From: Pseudokineococcus marinus
GTDB taxonomy: Bacteria; Actinomycetota; Actinomycetes; Actinomycetales; Quadrisphaeraceae
NCBI RefSeq assembly: GCF_037482405.1
Contig: NZ_JBBHZZ010000004.1
Location: 248,001 to 312,000 of the forward strand
Length of the DNA: 64,000 nt
Direction: 5' to 3'
How positions within the stretch are numbered: position 1 is the first letter of the stretch; every line of letters begins with the position of its first letter. The notes beneath the pieces are model-generated. The model made no database searches, was not told where the DNA came from, and was given only the letters and a program-made list of their open reading frames with translations. Positions 26,338-34,499 of this stretch are shown piece by piece. The translations under genes and the position numbers were made by a program.

Positions 26338-27465
26338 TCACGTCGGCGGGCGACCACCCCCGGCGGCGCGGGGGGCCGGGCCCGTGCTGCTGCGGACCCG
26401 GAGCTCCACCGGCACGACGTCGAGGCGGGGCTCGTCGCCGGCGTCGGCCCGGCCGTGGCCCTCGACGAGCTCGACGAGGCTGGCCACCGCCCGCTCGCCG
26501 ACGAGGGCGAGGTCCTGGCGCACCGTCGTCAGCGGCACGGGCAGGTACGCCGCCTCCGGCACGTCGTCGAAGCCGACGAGCGAGACGTCGTCCGGCACCG
26601 AGAGGCCCGCCTCGGCCAGCGCGCGCATCGCCCCCACGGCCATGTGGTCGTTGGCGGCGACGAGGGCGGTCACCCGCCCTCGCGGCTCGCGGGCGAGGAG
26701 CTCGCACGTCGCCTCGTAGCCGGAGCGGGCGCTCCAGTCACCGCGCACCGGCTCGACGACGGCCAGGCCCCGGGCCTCGACGGCGGCGCGCCACGTGCGC
26801 TCGCGCACGAGCGCGCTGCGCCACGTGGTCGGCCCGGCCAGGTGCCCGATGCACCGGTGCCCGAGGTCCACGAGGTGCTCCACCGCCTCCTCGACCCCGC
26901 CGACCTGGTCGGCGTCGACCGTCCAGGCCCGCTGGCCCTCGTGCGCGGAGCGGGCCGCGGCGACGACGGGCGTGCCCGCGAGCGGGCCGCGCAGGGCGCG
27001 GGTGTCGAAGTAGGGCTCGACGAGGACGACGCCCTCGGCGCCGAGCTCGAGCGCCCGCTCGACGCCGCGGAGCACCTCGTCGGCCTCCCCGGTCGCGGTC
27101 GAGACGACGACGACGCCGTAGCCGCTCGCCTGCGCCGCTCGCTCGAGGCCCATGACGTGCTGGGAGACCCCGTACAGGGCCGACCGCAGGCCCACGACGC
27201 CGATGACGTGCGTGCGGCCGCGCACGAGGGCGCGGGCGGCGGCGTTGCGGCGGTAGCCGAGCTCGTCGACGGCGCGGCGGACCCGCTCCCGCACCTCGGG
27301 GCGCACGTGCGCCGAGCCGTTGAGCACGCGCGAGACCGTCTTCTGGCTGACCCCGGCCGCGCGCGCGACGTCGGTCATGACGACGACGGGGGCCCGGCGC
27401 TCACCGGAGGGCGGGCCGTCGACCACCGCGGGAGCCGGAGCTCCGGGGTCGGTCGTCGTCATCAT
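26338..27465 (-). CDS. LacI-family regulator of the galactoside operon
   Basis: This 375-aa protein has a DNA-binding domain at about residues 28-85 (VVMTDVARAAGVSQKTVSRVL, hinge RNAAARALVRGRT) and a periplasmic-binding-protein-like sensor domain with the usual IGVVG..., LVAANDHMAVGAM and DDVSLVGFDDVPEA motifs. The start is one of two tandem ATGs (27465/27462) with GAGG just upstream. Two palindromes overlap its promoter, consistent with autorepression. The 105-bp gap to the binding protein holds GC-rich direct repeats but no full palindrome. Confidence 0.93.
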   Translation of the reverse strand: MMTTTDPGAPAPAVVDGPPSGERRAPVVVMTDVARAAGVSQKTVSRVLNGSAHVRPEVRERVRRAVDELGYRRNAAARALVRGRTHVIGVVGLRSALYGVSQHVMGLERAAQASGYGVVVVSTATGEADEVLRGVERALELGAEGVVLVEPYFDTRALRGPLAGTPVVAAARSAHEGQRAWTVDADQVGGVEEAVEHLVDLGHRCIGHLAGPTTWRSALVRERTWRAAVEARGLAVVEPVRGDWSARSGYEATCELLAREPRGRVTALVAANDHMAVGAMRALAEAGLSVPDDVSLVGFDDVPEAAYLPVPLTTVRQDLALVGERAVASLVELVEGHGRADAGDEPRLDVVPVELRVRSSTGPAPRAAGGGRPPT

Positions 27466-27477
27466 GCCGCCTCGCGT

Positions 27478-27491
27478 TGACTGCGCTGTCA
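27478..27491. promoter_or_regulatory. LacI operator copy 1
   Basis: TGACTGCGCTGTCA differs at one base from the perfect 14-bp palindrome of copy 2. It lies 13 bp before the lacI start. The central CG matches the LacI-family rule. Confidence 0.7.
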
Positions 27492-27522
27492 GGACCGTGC
27501 GCGGACGACGGTAAGGACGTGC

Positions 27523-27536
27523 TGACTGCGCAGTCA
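27523..27536. promoter_or_regulatory. LacI operator copy 2
   Basis: TGACTGCGCAGTCA is a perfect palindrome, 45 bp centre to centre from copy 1. Two such sites near one promoter suggest cooperative binding or looping by the adjacent LacI-family protein. Confidence 0.72.
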
Positions 27537-27643
27537 ACGGTCAGCCGCGTCACACTCCGGTCACGGCCGCCGGCGGCGCCGGGCGCACCGGTGCAGACCG
27601 GGACGGACTCGGCCCGAGGGGCAGCCGGTCCTCGCGCTGCGGC

Positions 27644-28750
27644 TCAGGCGCCCCGGCGCCCCTCCACGGCGAGGGGCCGGGAGGCGCGGCGCACGCGCTC
27701 CTCCCACCACGGCGTGGTCACGAAGCCGCGCTTGGCGACCATGACCTCCATGGCGGCCGCCCACCCGAGCACCCCGGGCAGCGGGGCCAGCACCTGCGTC
27801 GTGAAGGAGAAGAGGTCCTCGGTCGACTCGGCGATGACCTCGCACAGCAGCGAGCTGCCGTCGAGGGTCGCGGCCAGGTAGCGGACCGACCGGTAGGAGG
27901 CGAGGGCCGCCGCCACCTCCCCGAGGCGGGAGGGCGTGACGCTGATGCGCAGGAGCGTCTCCGACTCCAGGCCCAGCGCCGCGGCCGGGACGAGGGTGAC
28001 GACGGCGACGCACCCGCCGATCTGCAGGCGCTCGAGCCGGCGGCGCACCGTCGACTCGTTGAGGCCGAGCTCCTGGGCGAGCGCCCGGAAGCTCGCCCGC
28101 CCGTCCTCGCGCAGCAGCGCGAGCATGGCGCGGTCGGTGTCGTCGAAGTGGGCCGGCTGGCAGTGCGGGTGCGTCGCGGCGCTGGCGGCGTCGCCCTCGC
28201 CGAGGAGCTGGCGCGACCAGTCGTGAGCCACCTTGTAGACGTGCAGCAGGAGGTCGCTGCGGCACCGCTCGACCCCCTCCAGGCGCTGCACGGCGTCCAC
28301 GAGGTGCTCGAAGAGGGAGGCGCCCCGCGGGATGACGCACTCGGCGACGATGTCGTCCTCGCCCGTGACCAGCGCGAGGAAGCGCACCTCGGCCATCGCG
28401 GCGAGCTCCTCCATCGCGCGCATCTGCTGCCCCGGGCGGCACGTCACCCGGAGCACGAAGGACTCCGACGGGCCGTCCGCCCCCACCTCGGGCATGACGG
28501 CGACGCGGATGACCCCGTCGGCGAAGAGGCGCTCCGCCCGCCGCGCCACCGTCGGCACCGACGTGCCGCAGCGCTCGGCGACGGCCGTCCAGCTCGCCCG
28601 GCCGTCGAGCTGCAGGGCGCTGACGATGCGCCGGTCCAGCTCGTCGAGCGGCCGGACCTCGGCGGGCCCCCCGGCGGCCGGCTCCAGGCCCGTCACGGTC
28701 GCCGTCCCCGCGCCCGCTCCGGGGGCTCCCCCGCTGCTCCCCCCGTGCAC
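27644..28750 (-). CDS. Tandem-domain Lrp/AsnC regulator
   Basis: The product is 368 aa. Two complete Lrp units are fused: helix-turn-helix 1 at about 35-85 (LDELDRRIVSALQLDGRASW, CGTSVPTVARR) with effector domain 1, then helix-turn-helix 2 at about 195-245 (DDTDRAMLALLREDGRASF, LGLNESTVRRR) with effector domain 2. GTG at 28750 has GAGG immediately upstream, inside the stop of the preceding iminopeptidase gene, so the two are one unit. Such regulators sense amino acids, which fits the peptide/amino-compound genes around it. Confidence 0.9.
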   Translation of the reverse strand: MHGGSSGGAPGAGAGTATVTGLEPAAGGPAEVRPLDELDRRIVSALQLDGRASWTAVAERCGTSVPTVARRAERLFADGVIRVAVMPEVGADGPSESFVLRVTCRPGQQMRAMEELAAMAEVRFLALVTGEDDIVAECVIPRGASLFEHLVDAVQRLEGVERCRSDLLLHVYKVAHDWSRQLLGEGDAASAATHPHCQPAHFDDTDRAMLALLREDGRASFRALAQELGLNESTVRRRLERLQIGGCVAVVTLVPAAALGLESETLLRISVTPSRLGEVAAALASYRSVRYLAATLDGSSLLCEVIAESTEDLFSFTTQVLAPLPGVLGWAAAMEVMVAKRGFVTTPWWEERVRRASRPLAVEGRRGA

Positions 28751-28757
28751 GCCCACC

Positions 28758-29618
28758 TCAGCCGCGGCCCGCGGGCGCGCCGGCGCCGACGACCTCGTCG
28801 AGGAAGCCGCGGACGCACGCCGTCCACGCCTCCGCCTCCTCCACCTGCGGGCTGTGCCCGGACTTCTCGAAGACCACGAGACGAGCATGCGGGACGAGCC
28901 GGGCGATCGTCTCGCTGCACGCGACCGGGGTGATCCAGTCGTCGCGCCCCACCGTCACGAGGACGGGGCACGTGAGGGAGGGCAGCCGGTCCTTGAGGTC
29001 GTAGCGCGGCATGTTCTCCGTGAAGGCCCAGTTGTGGGTCTCGTAGCGGTAGTGGGTCGCCTCGACCTTCTCCTCGACCTTCGCGGGGTCGTAGACGTGG
29101 TCGTAGAGCGGCAGGATCTCGCGCCAGCACTCCTTGAGGTCGGCGTCGTCGCGCGTGCGACCGTCCATGATCCGGCCGAACTTCTCGAGGTCGAGGTCCA
29201 CGCGCCGGGTCGCCAGCGCGTTGGCGCGCGCCATGTCCTCGTTCGCGTTGTCGGGCGAGGTGTCCCGCAGCACGAGCGCGAGGACGCGGTCGGGGTGGCG
29301 CACGGCGTACTCCATGGCCATGAAGCCGCCGTAGGAGCCGCCGGCGAGCACGACGCGCTCGGCGCCGACCCACTCCCGCAGACCCTCGACGTCGGCCGCC
29401 CACTGCTCGTGCGTGAAGGGGCCCTTCCCCTCGCTGACGCCCGAGCCGCGGGCGTCGTAGACGAGGACGCGGTAGGAGTCCGCCAGGCGGCCGAAGCTGG
29501 CGCGGGGCTCGGCCCGCGAGCCGAGGCCCGGGGCGCCGTGGCAGGCGATGACGACCGGGGCGCCCTCGGGGCCGAGCAGCTCGACCTCGAGCTCGTTGTC
29601 GTTGACGGTGACGCGCAC
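28758..29618 (-). CDS. Alpha/beta hydrolase, proline iminopeptidase-like
   Basis: This 286-aa enzyme has the nucleophile elbow GGSYGG, the oxyanion region CHGAPG and the acid and His of the triad in VGRDDWITP and EKSGHSPQVEE. The cap region YDHVYDPAKVEEK resembles proline iminopeptidases, which release N-terminal proline. GTG at 29618 has AAGGAGA six bases upstream. It is co-directional with the M24 gene 39 bp upstream and followed by the Lrp regulator, so it is probably part of the peptide-use operon. Confidence 0.88.
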   Translation of the reverse strand: MRVTVNDNELEVELLGPEGAPVVIACHGAPGLGSRAEPRASFGRLADSYRVLVYDARGSGVSEGKGPFTHEQWAADVEGLREWVGAERVVLAGGSYGGFMAMEYAVRHPDRVLALVLRDTSPDNANEDMARANALATRRVDLDLEKFGRIMDGRTRDDADLKECWREILPLYDHVYDPAKVEEKVEATHYRYETHNWAFTENMPRYDLKDRLPSLTCPVLVTVGRDDWITPVACSETIARLVPHARLVVFEKSGHSPQVEEAEAWTACVRGFLDEVVGAGAPAGRG

Positions 29619-29657
29619 GCTGTCTCCTTCGGTGGCGGCCGGCGGGCGGCCGGGACG

Positions 29658-30932
29658 TCAGCGCCCGACGACGAGGTCGTCGAGCGCCCGGGGGTAGGTG
29701 GTGAGGGGACGCGCGCCGTCGGCGGTCACGAGCATCGAGTCGCTCGTGCGGTAGCCGGCGTGGCCGGGCACGTAGAGGCCGGGCTCGTCGGACAGGACGA
29801 AGCCCTCCTCCACGACCGTCGGGTCGCCGTCCTCGAGCCACGGCGGCTCGTGCATGCCGACGCCGATGCCGTGGCCCTGCCGGTGCAGCAGGTGCTCGGA
29901 GAGGCCGGCCTCGTGGACGACGGCGAGGCACGCGGCGTTGACGTCGCAGCACCGCGCCCCCGGCCGCAGCGCCGCCGCGCCCGCCTCCTGGGCCCGGCGG
30001 ACGACGTCGTGCAGCCGGCGCTGGCGCTCGTCGGGCTCGCCGAGGACGAAGGTGCGCTCCCCCTCGACGTACCGGCCGCCGACGCAGGCGCCGAGGGAGA
30101 GCATGAAGGTCTCGCCCCGGCGCAGGCGCCGGCCCGAGGGGCGGGCGTGCGGGTGGGCGCTGCCGGGGCCGGAGTAGACGAGCCCGCCGGCGAGGAAGCC
30201 GGACTCGACGACGTCGTCGTGCTCGGCCCGCATGGTGCCGCTGCCGACCGCGGTGACGTGCTCGGCCACCTCGGCCTCGGTGGGCAGCTCCCCGCCCGCG
30301 TCGACGGCCTCCTCCACGAGCCGGCGGCCCGCCGCGAGCATGAGGTCGGTGATGCGGCCCGCCTCCGCGTGGAGGGCGACCTCCTCGGGCAGCTTGCGGT
30401 AGCGGGCGACCCGGACGGCGTCCGTGGCCGCGAGGTCGACGGCGGGCAGGGCCCGCCGCAGGGCGTCCCCGAGGGCGCCGAGGCGCTCCCACGACGTCGT
30501 GGGCGCGTGCCCGACGGGCCGACCGGCGCCCACCGCCGCGCGGGCGGCGGCGTCCTGCCCGAGCACGTCGGCGAGCACGGAGAAGGGCGGGACGACGCCG
30601 GGGAACTCGGGGTAGTCCACGAGCTCGGCGGTCGCGCCCTGGTGGGCCGCGTGCTCGCGCTCGAGCACGGGCAGCAGGAGCACGCACCGGCCGTCGGCGC
30701 CGAGCCACACCGCGACGGGCCGCTCGCACGGGTGGTGCCAGAAGCCCGTGAGGTACGCGACGTCCTCGGGGTCGTCGGTGACGACGCCCGCCAGGCCCGC
30801 CGCGACGACGCGCTCGACGACCCGCGCGCGGACCCGGGCGAGGACGTCCGGGCCCAGGCGCTGGGAGAACCGCGCCCCCTCGGCCGGCCCGCCCTCCGCA
30901 CCGGACGCGGGCGGCCCCGCCGCGGCGCTCAC
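29658..30932 (-). CDS. M24 (Xaa-Pro peptidase/creatinase-like) protein with altered metal site
   Basis: The product is 424 aa: N-terminal creatinase-like domain (about 25-165) and pita-bread domain (about 185-420). Compared with aminopeptidase P, the ligand in V-D-x-G is Ser (FMLSLGA), the next Asp is Glu (YVEGERT), His is kept (GHGIGVGMHE), Glu is kept (SDEPGLYV), and the last Glu is Ser (YRTSDSML). Three of five usual ligands differ, as in the metal-independent creatinase branch, so ordinary dimetal peptidase activity is doubtful. GTG at 30932 overlaps the stop of the upstream permease. Confidence 0.85.
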   Translation of the reverse strand: MSAAAGPPASGAEGGPAEGARFSQRLGPDVLARVRARVVERVVAAGLAGVVTDDPEDVAYLTGFWHHPCERPVAVWLGADGRCVLLLPVLEREHAAHQGATAELVDYPEFPGVVPPFSVLADVLGQDAAARAAVGAGRPVGHAPTTSWERLGALGDALRRALPAVDLAATDAVRVARYRKLPEEVALHAEAGRITDLMLAAGRRLVEEAVDAGGELPTEAEVAEHVTAVGSGTMRAEHDDVVESGFLAGGLVYSGPGSAHPHARPSGRRLRRGETFMLSLGACVGGRYVEGERTFVLGEPDERQRRLHDVVRRAQEAGAAALRPGARCCDVNAACLAVVHEAGLSEHLLHRQGHGIGVGMHEPPWLEDGDPTVVEEGFVLSDEPGLYVPGHAGYRTSDSMLVTADGARPLTTYPRALDDLVVGR

Positions 30933-31915
30933 CGGCGCACCCGCGAGCGCGGGTCGCGGGCGTCGTTGAAGGCGATCGAGGCCAGCGTCGCCGCGAGGAC
31001 GAGCGCGAGGATCGCCAGCGACGGGAAGAGGGTGAGCCACCAGGCGCTCGACATGGCCCCGGCCTGCTGGGCCTCGAAGAGCACCCGGCCCCACGACCAC
31101 GAGCGCGGGTCGCCCAGGCCGAGGAAGGCCAGCCCGGCGGCGGAGAGCACGGCGCGGGACGCGGTGAGGACGACGGAGACGACGACCACCGGGGTCACGG
31201 CCGGCAGGAGGTGCCGCGTGATGATCCACGTCGCCGACGGCGTGAGCAGCCGCGCGGCGTCCATGTAGGGCAGGCGGACGACCGTGAGCGCGAGCGAGCG
31301 CACCACGCGGGTCACCTCCGGCCACGAGAAGGCCGCGATGACGAGGACGATCGTCGTCGTGCTCGGCCCGACGAGGGCCGCCACGAGGATCATCAGCGGC
31401 AGCACGGGCAGGGAGAGGACGAGGTCGACGACGAGCCCGACGAGGGCGTCCAGCCGCGGCCACCAGGCCCCGGCCACGGCCACCGCCGTGCCGAGCACGA
31501 TGGCGAGCGCCGAGGCGCCCGCGGCCACGAGCAGGCTCGAGCGGGAGCCCCACACCACCTGGGCGAAGACGTCGCGGCCCAGGTTGTCGGTGCCGAACCA
31601 GTGCTGGGCCGACGGCGGAGCGAGCACGGAGGACCCGGTGCCCGAGGGGTAGTCCGCGAGGAGCGGCGCCAGCACGGCCACCGCGACGAGCACCCCGAGC
31701 ACCCCGAGGGAGAGCACGCCGAGGGGCTGCCGCCGGAAGGCCCGCCAGGTGTCGCGGGCCGCGGAGCCGCCGGCGGCGACCTGCTCGACCTCGGCGGGCG
31801 CGCCGGGCACGGCCACGGCCTGGGCCCCCGGCACCGCCTCGACGGTCGGGCCGGAGGGCGGGCCGACGGACGGGTCGGCCGGCTGCTGCGCCGACGGACG
31901 GGTCGGGGCGGCCAT
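30929..31915 (-). CDS. Peptide/nickel ABC transporter permease (DppC-type)
   Basis: This 328-aa protein has the OppC/DppC marks RAFRRQPLGVLSLGVLGVL, the segment HWFGTDNLGRDVFAQVVWGSR, and the EAA-like loop PYMDAARLLTPSATWIITRHLLPA. About 55 disordered residues precede helix 1. Its ATG overlaps the stop of the first permease by one base (TGATG). With the partner permease it imports short peptides or related compounds. Confidence 0.92.
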   Translation of the reverse strand: MAAPTRPSAQQPADPSVGPPSGPTVEAVPGAQAVAVPGAPAEVEQVAAGGSAARDTWRAFRRQPLGVLSLGVLGVLVAVAVLAPLLADYPSGTGSSVLAPPSAQHWFGTDNLGRDVFAQVVWGSRSSLLVAAGASALAIVLGTAVAVAGAWWPRLDALVGLVVDLVLSLPVLPLMILVAALVGPSTTTIVLVIAAFSWPEVTRVVRSLALTVVRLPYMDAARLLTPSATWIITRHLLPAVTPVVVVSVVLTASRAVLSAAGLAFLGLGDPRSWSWGRVLFEAQQAGAMSSAWWLTLFPSLAILALVLAATLASIAFNDARDPRSRVRR

Positions 31916-32877
31916 CAGGTGCGCACCCGCGGGTCGAGGAGCCCGTAGACGAGGTCGGTGAGCAGGTTCGCGACGACGACCGTGACGGCGAGGAGCACGA
32001 AGGCGCCCTGCAGCACGGGGAAGTCGAGCTGCGTGACGGCCTCGTAGATCCCGCGGCCGACGCCCGGGTAGGCGTAGACGGTCTCGGTGAGCACGGCGCC
32101 TCCGACGAGGAAGCCCAGCTGGAGCCCGACGAGCGTCGTCGTCGGCAGGAGGGCGTTGCGGAGCGCGTGCTTCCACAGCACGCGCCGGTAGGGGATGCCG
32201 CCCGCGCGGGCGAGCGCGCAGTAGTCCTCGCCCAGCGCCTCGATGAGGGTCGAGCGGAGGGTGATGACGTACGCGCCGAGCTGGACGAGCGCCAGCGACA
32301 GCGCCGGCAGGGCGAGGTGGTGCAGGACGATGAGGTACCACTCGCCGCCGTAGACGCCACGGTCGTAGGCGCCGCCGATGGGGAACCACCCGAGCTGCAG
32401 GCCGAGGACGTAGAGGAGCAGCACGCCGACGCTGGGGACGAAGAGCGACTGCCCCGTGACGCCGAGGCCCTGGACGAGGCGGTCGAGCCCGCCGCCGGCC
32501 CGCGCCGCCGCCAGGACCCCGAGGGGGATGCCCACGAGGACCGTGACGACGAGCGCGGCGCCGGTCAGCAGGAGCGTCCAGGGCAGCCGCTCGAGGAGCA
32601 CCGCGCTGACGGGCTGGCCCTGGGTGAAGGAGGTGCCGAGGTCGCCCTGCACGAGCGCCAGGAGGTAGCGCCCGTACTGGACGAGCAGGGGGTCCGCCAG
32701 GCCGTACCGCTCGAGCACGGCCGCCCGCGTCTCCTCCGTCATCGTCGGGCTCGCGATGGCGAGGGCCGGGTCCCCGGGCAGCAGGCGCAGGAGGAGGAAG
32801 GTCACGGTGACGGCGAACCAGACCGTGACGAGCCCCCGGGCGAGCCGTCGGAGGGTGAAGGAGGCGAGCGCGGGCAC
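31915..32877 (-). CDS. Peptide/nickel ABC transporter permease (DppB-type)
   Basis: The product is 320 aa with six membrane segments. Marks of DppB/OppB are FLLLRLLPGDPA near the start, RYLLALVQGDLGTSF, and the EAA loop EDYCALARAGGIPYRRVLWKH. GTG at 32877 has GAGGGG eight bases upstream. It lies 11 bp after the binding-protein gene and is coupled to the second permease. Confidence 0.92.
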   Translation of the reverse strand: MPALASFTLRRLARGLVTVWFAVTVTFLLLRLLPGDPALAIASPTMTEETRAAVLERYGLADPLLVQYGRYLLALVQGDLGTSFTQGQPVSAVLLERLPWTLLLTGAALVVTVLVGIPLGVLAAARAGGGLDRLVQGLGVTGQSLFVPSVGVLLLYVLGLQLGWFPIGGAYDRGVYGGEWYLIVLHHLALPALSLALVQLGAYVITLRSTLIEALGEDYCALARAGGIPYRRVLWKHALRNALLPTTTLVGLQLGFLVGGAVLTETVYAYPGVGRGIYEAVTQLDFPVLQGAFVLLAVTVVVANLLTDLVYGLLDPRVRT

Positions 32878-32888
32878 GGCGGGTCCCC

Positions 32889-34499
32889 TCAGCCGGCGGT
32901 CGTGGCGTTCGCCAGCGACACGGGGTTGACGACCGACAGGAGCTCGCTGGGCTGGACCACGAACCCGGACCACTCGTCGCTGTGGGCGATGTAGAGGTTC
33001 TGCGTGTACAGGATGTTGTCGTACACCTGGTCCTTGACGATCTCCGCGGCCTCCTGCATCACGGGCACCTGATCGGCGACCTCGAGCTGGCGCCCCGCCT
33101 CCTCGACGAGGGCCGTCAGCTCCGGGTCGTCGACGTGGGTGTAGTTGATGACCCCGCCCGGCAGGTACGACAGCCGGAAGTTCGTCACCGGGTCGTCCAT
33201 GATCGCGAAGTTGCCGAGGTAGACGTCGTAGTCGCCCGCGTCCGTCGCGGCGAGGTAGGCGTTGCGCTCGCGCCCGTCGAGCTCGAGCGTGATGCCGGCC
33301 TCCGCCGCCTGCTCCTCCATGAGCTGGGCCGCCTGCGCCATCACCGGGTCGGTGAGGTTGTAGAGCAGCCGGAAGGACGGGTCGTCGACCCCGGCGGACG
33401 CCATGAGGTCGCGCGCCGCCTGCGGGTCGAAGGCGTACTCCTCGGCGTCCTCGGGGGCGAACCGCGAGAGCACCGGGATGAGCGGGTTGCTGCCCGCCGA
33501 CACGGCCTGCCCCTGCAGGACGACCTCGCGGATCGTGTCGTAGTCGACGGCGGCGGCCAGCGCCCGGCGCACGTCGACCTGCGCGAGCCGGGGCTCGTCC
33601 ATGTTGTAGACGAGGTGGGCGTAGCCCAGCCCGGGCACCTCGGCGACCTCGATGCCGTCCGCGGACCGCAGCCGCTCGACCTGCGAGGGCGGCAGCGCGT
33701 TGGCCACGAGGTCGACCTCGCCGCTCTCGAGCGCCAGGAGCTCGGTGTTGACGTCCGGGTACACGCGGAAGACGACCTCCGAGGCGTTCGGGGCGCCGTC
33801 GTCGGCCAGCGGGTAGTCCTCGACCCGCTCCATCGTGTAGCTCTGCCCGCGCTGGACCTCGGTGAGGGCGTACGGGCCGGCGCTGACCCAGGAGCCGTCG
33901 GCCTGCGGGGCGTCGTTGGCGAAGTCGGCGAGGCTGCCCTCGGGCTCGAAGACGTGCTGCGGCACGACGACCGCCCAGAACCCGACCTCGGGCACGACGA
34001 CGGCGTCCGGCTCCGACAGGTGCAGCTCGACGCGGGTGTCGCTGACGGCCTCGACGGACTCGACGGCGCCCATCTGCCCGAGCAGCGTGCCGGCGGGCTG
34101 GTCGTCGAGGACGCTCTGCAGCGTCCAGGCGACGTCCTCGGCCGTGATCGGCTCGCCGTCGCTCCACGACATGTCGTCGCGGATCTCGAAGTAGCCCGTC
34201 AGGTCGTCGGAGTAGCCCCAGTCGGTGGCGAGCGCCGCCTCCTTCTCCCCGTCCTCGTCGATGTGGAGCAGCCGCGGGTACATGAGGTCGGTCACCCACG
34301 AGTCCGTGCGGCTGTTGCCGATGAGGGGGTTGAAGTTGACGACGTCGGTCGTCGTGGCGACGACCAGCGGGCCGACGCCGGAGCCGGTGGCGCCGCCCTC
34401 GCCCGACGCCTCGTCCTCGGGGGCGCTCGGGGCGCACGCGGTGAGGGCGAGCGCGGCGGCGGCGACGACCGCCGCGGCCGCCCGCGATCCGCGGCTCAC
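32889..34499 (-). CDS. Family 5 solute-binding lipoprotein
   Basis: This 536-aa protein has a signal peptide with lipobox LTAC (residues about 17-20). It shows SBP_bac_5 features: FNPLIGNSRTDSWVTDLMYPRL, WSDGEPITAEDVAWTLQ, and DVRRALAAAVDYDTI. It delivers peptides or similar ligands to the two permeases. GTG at 34499 overlaps the stop of the M19 gene by four bases, so hydrolase and importer are coupled. Confidence 0.92.
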   Translation of the reverse strand: MSRGSRAAAAVVAAAALALTACAPSAPEDEASGEGGATGSGVGPLVVATTTDVVNFNPLIGNSRTDSWVTDLMYPRLLHIDEDGEKEAALATDWGYSDDLTGYFEIRDDMSWSDGEPITAEDVAWTLQSVLDDQPAGTLLGQMGAVESVEAVSDTRVELHLSEPDAVVVPEVGFWAVVVPQHVFEPEGSLADFANDAPQADGSWVSAGPYALTEVQRGQSYTMERVEDYPLADDGAPNASEVVFRVYPDVNTELLALESGEVDLVANALPPSQVERLRSADGIEVAEVPGLGYAHLVYNMDEPRLAQVDVRRALAAAVDYDTIREVVLQGQAVSAGSNPLIPVLSRFAPEDAEEYAFDPQAARDLMASAGVDDPSFRLLYNLTDPVMAQAAQLMEEQAAEAGITLELDGRERNAYLAATDAGDYDVYLGNFAIMDDPVTNFRLSYLPGGVINYTHVDDPELTALVEEAGRQLEVADQVPVMQEAAEIVKDQVYDNILYTQNLYIAHSDEWSGFVVQPSELLSVVNPVSLANATTAG

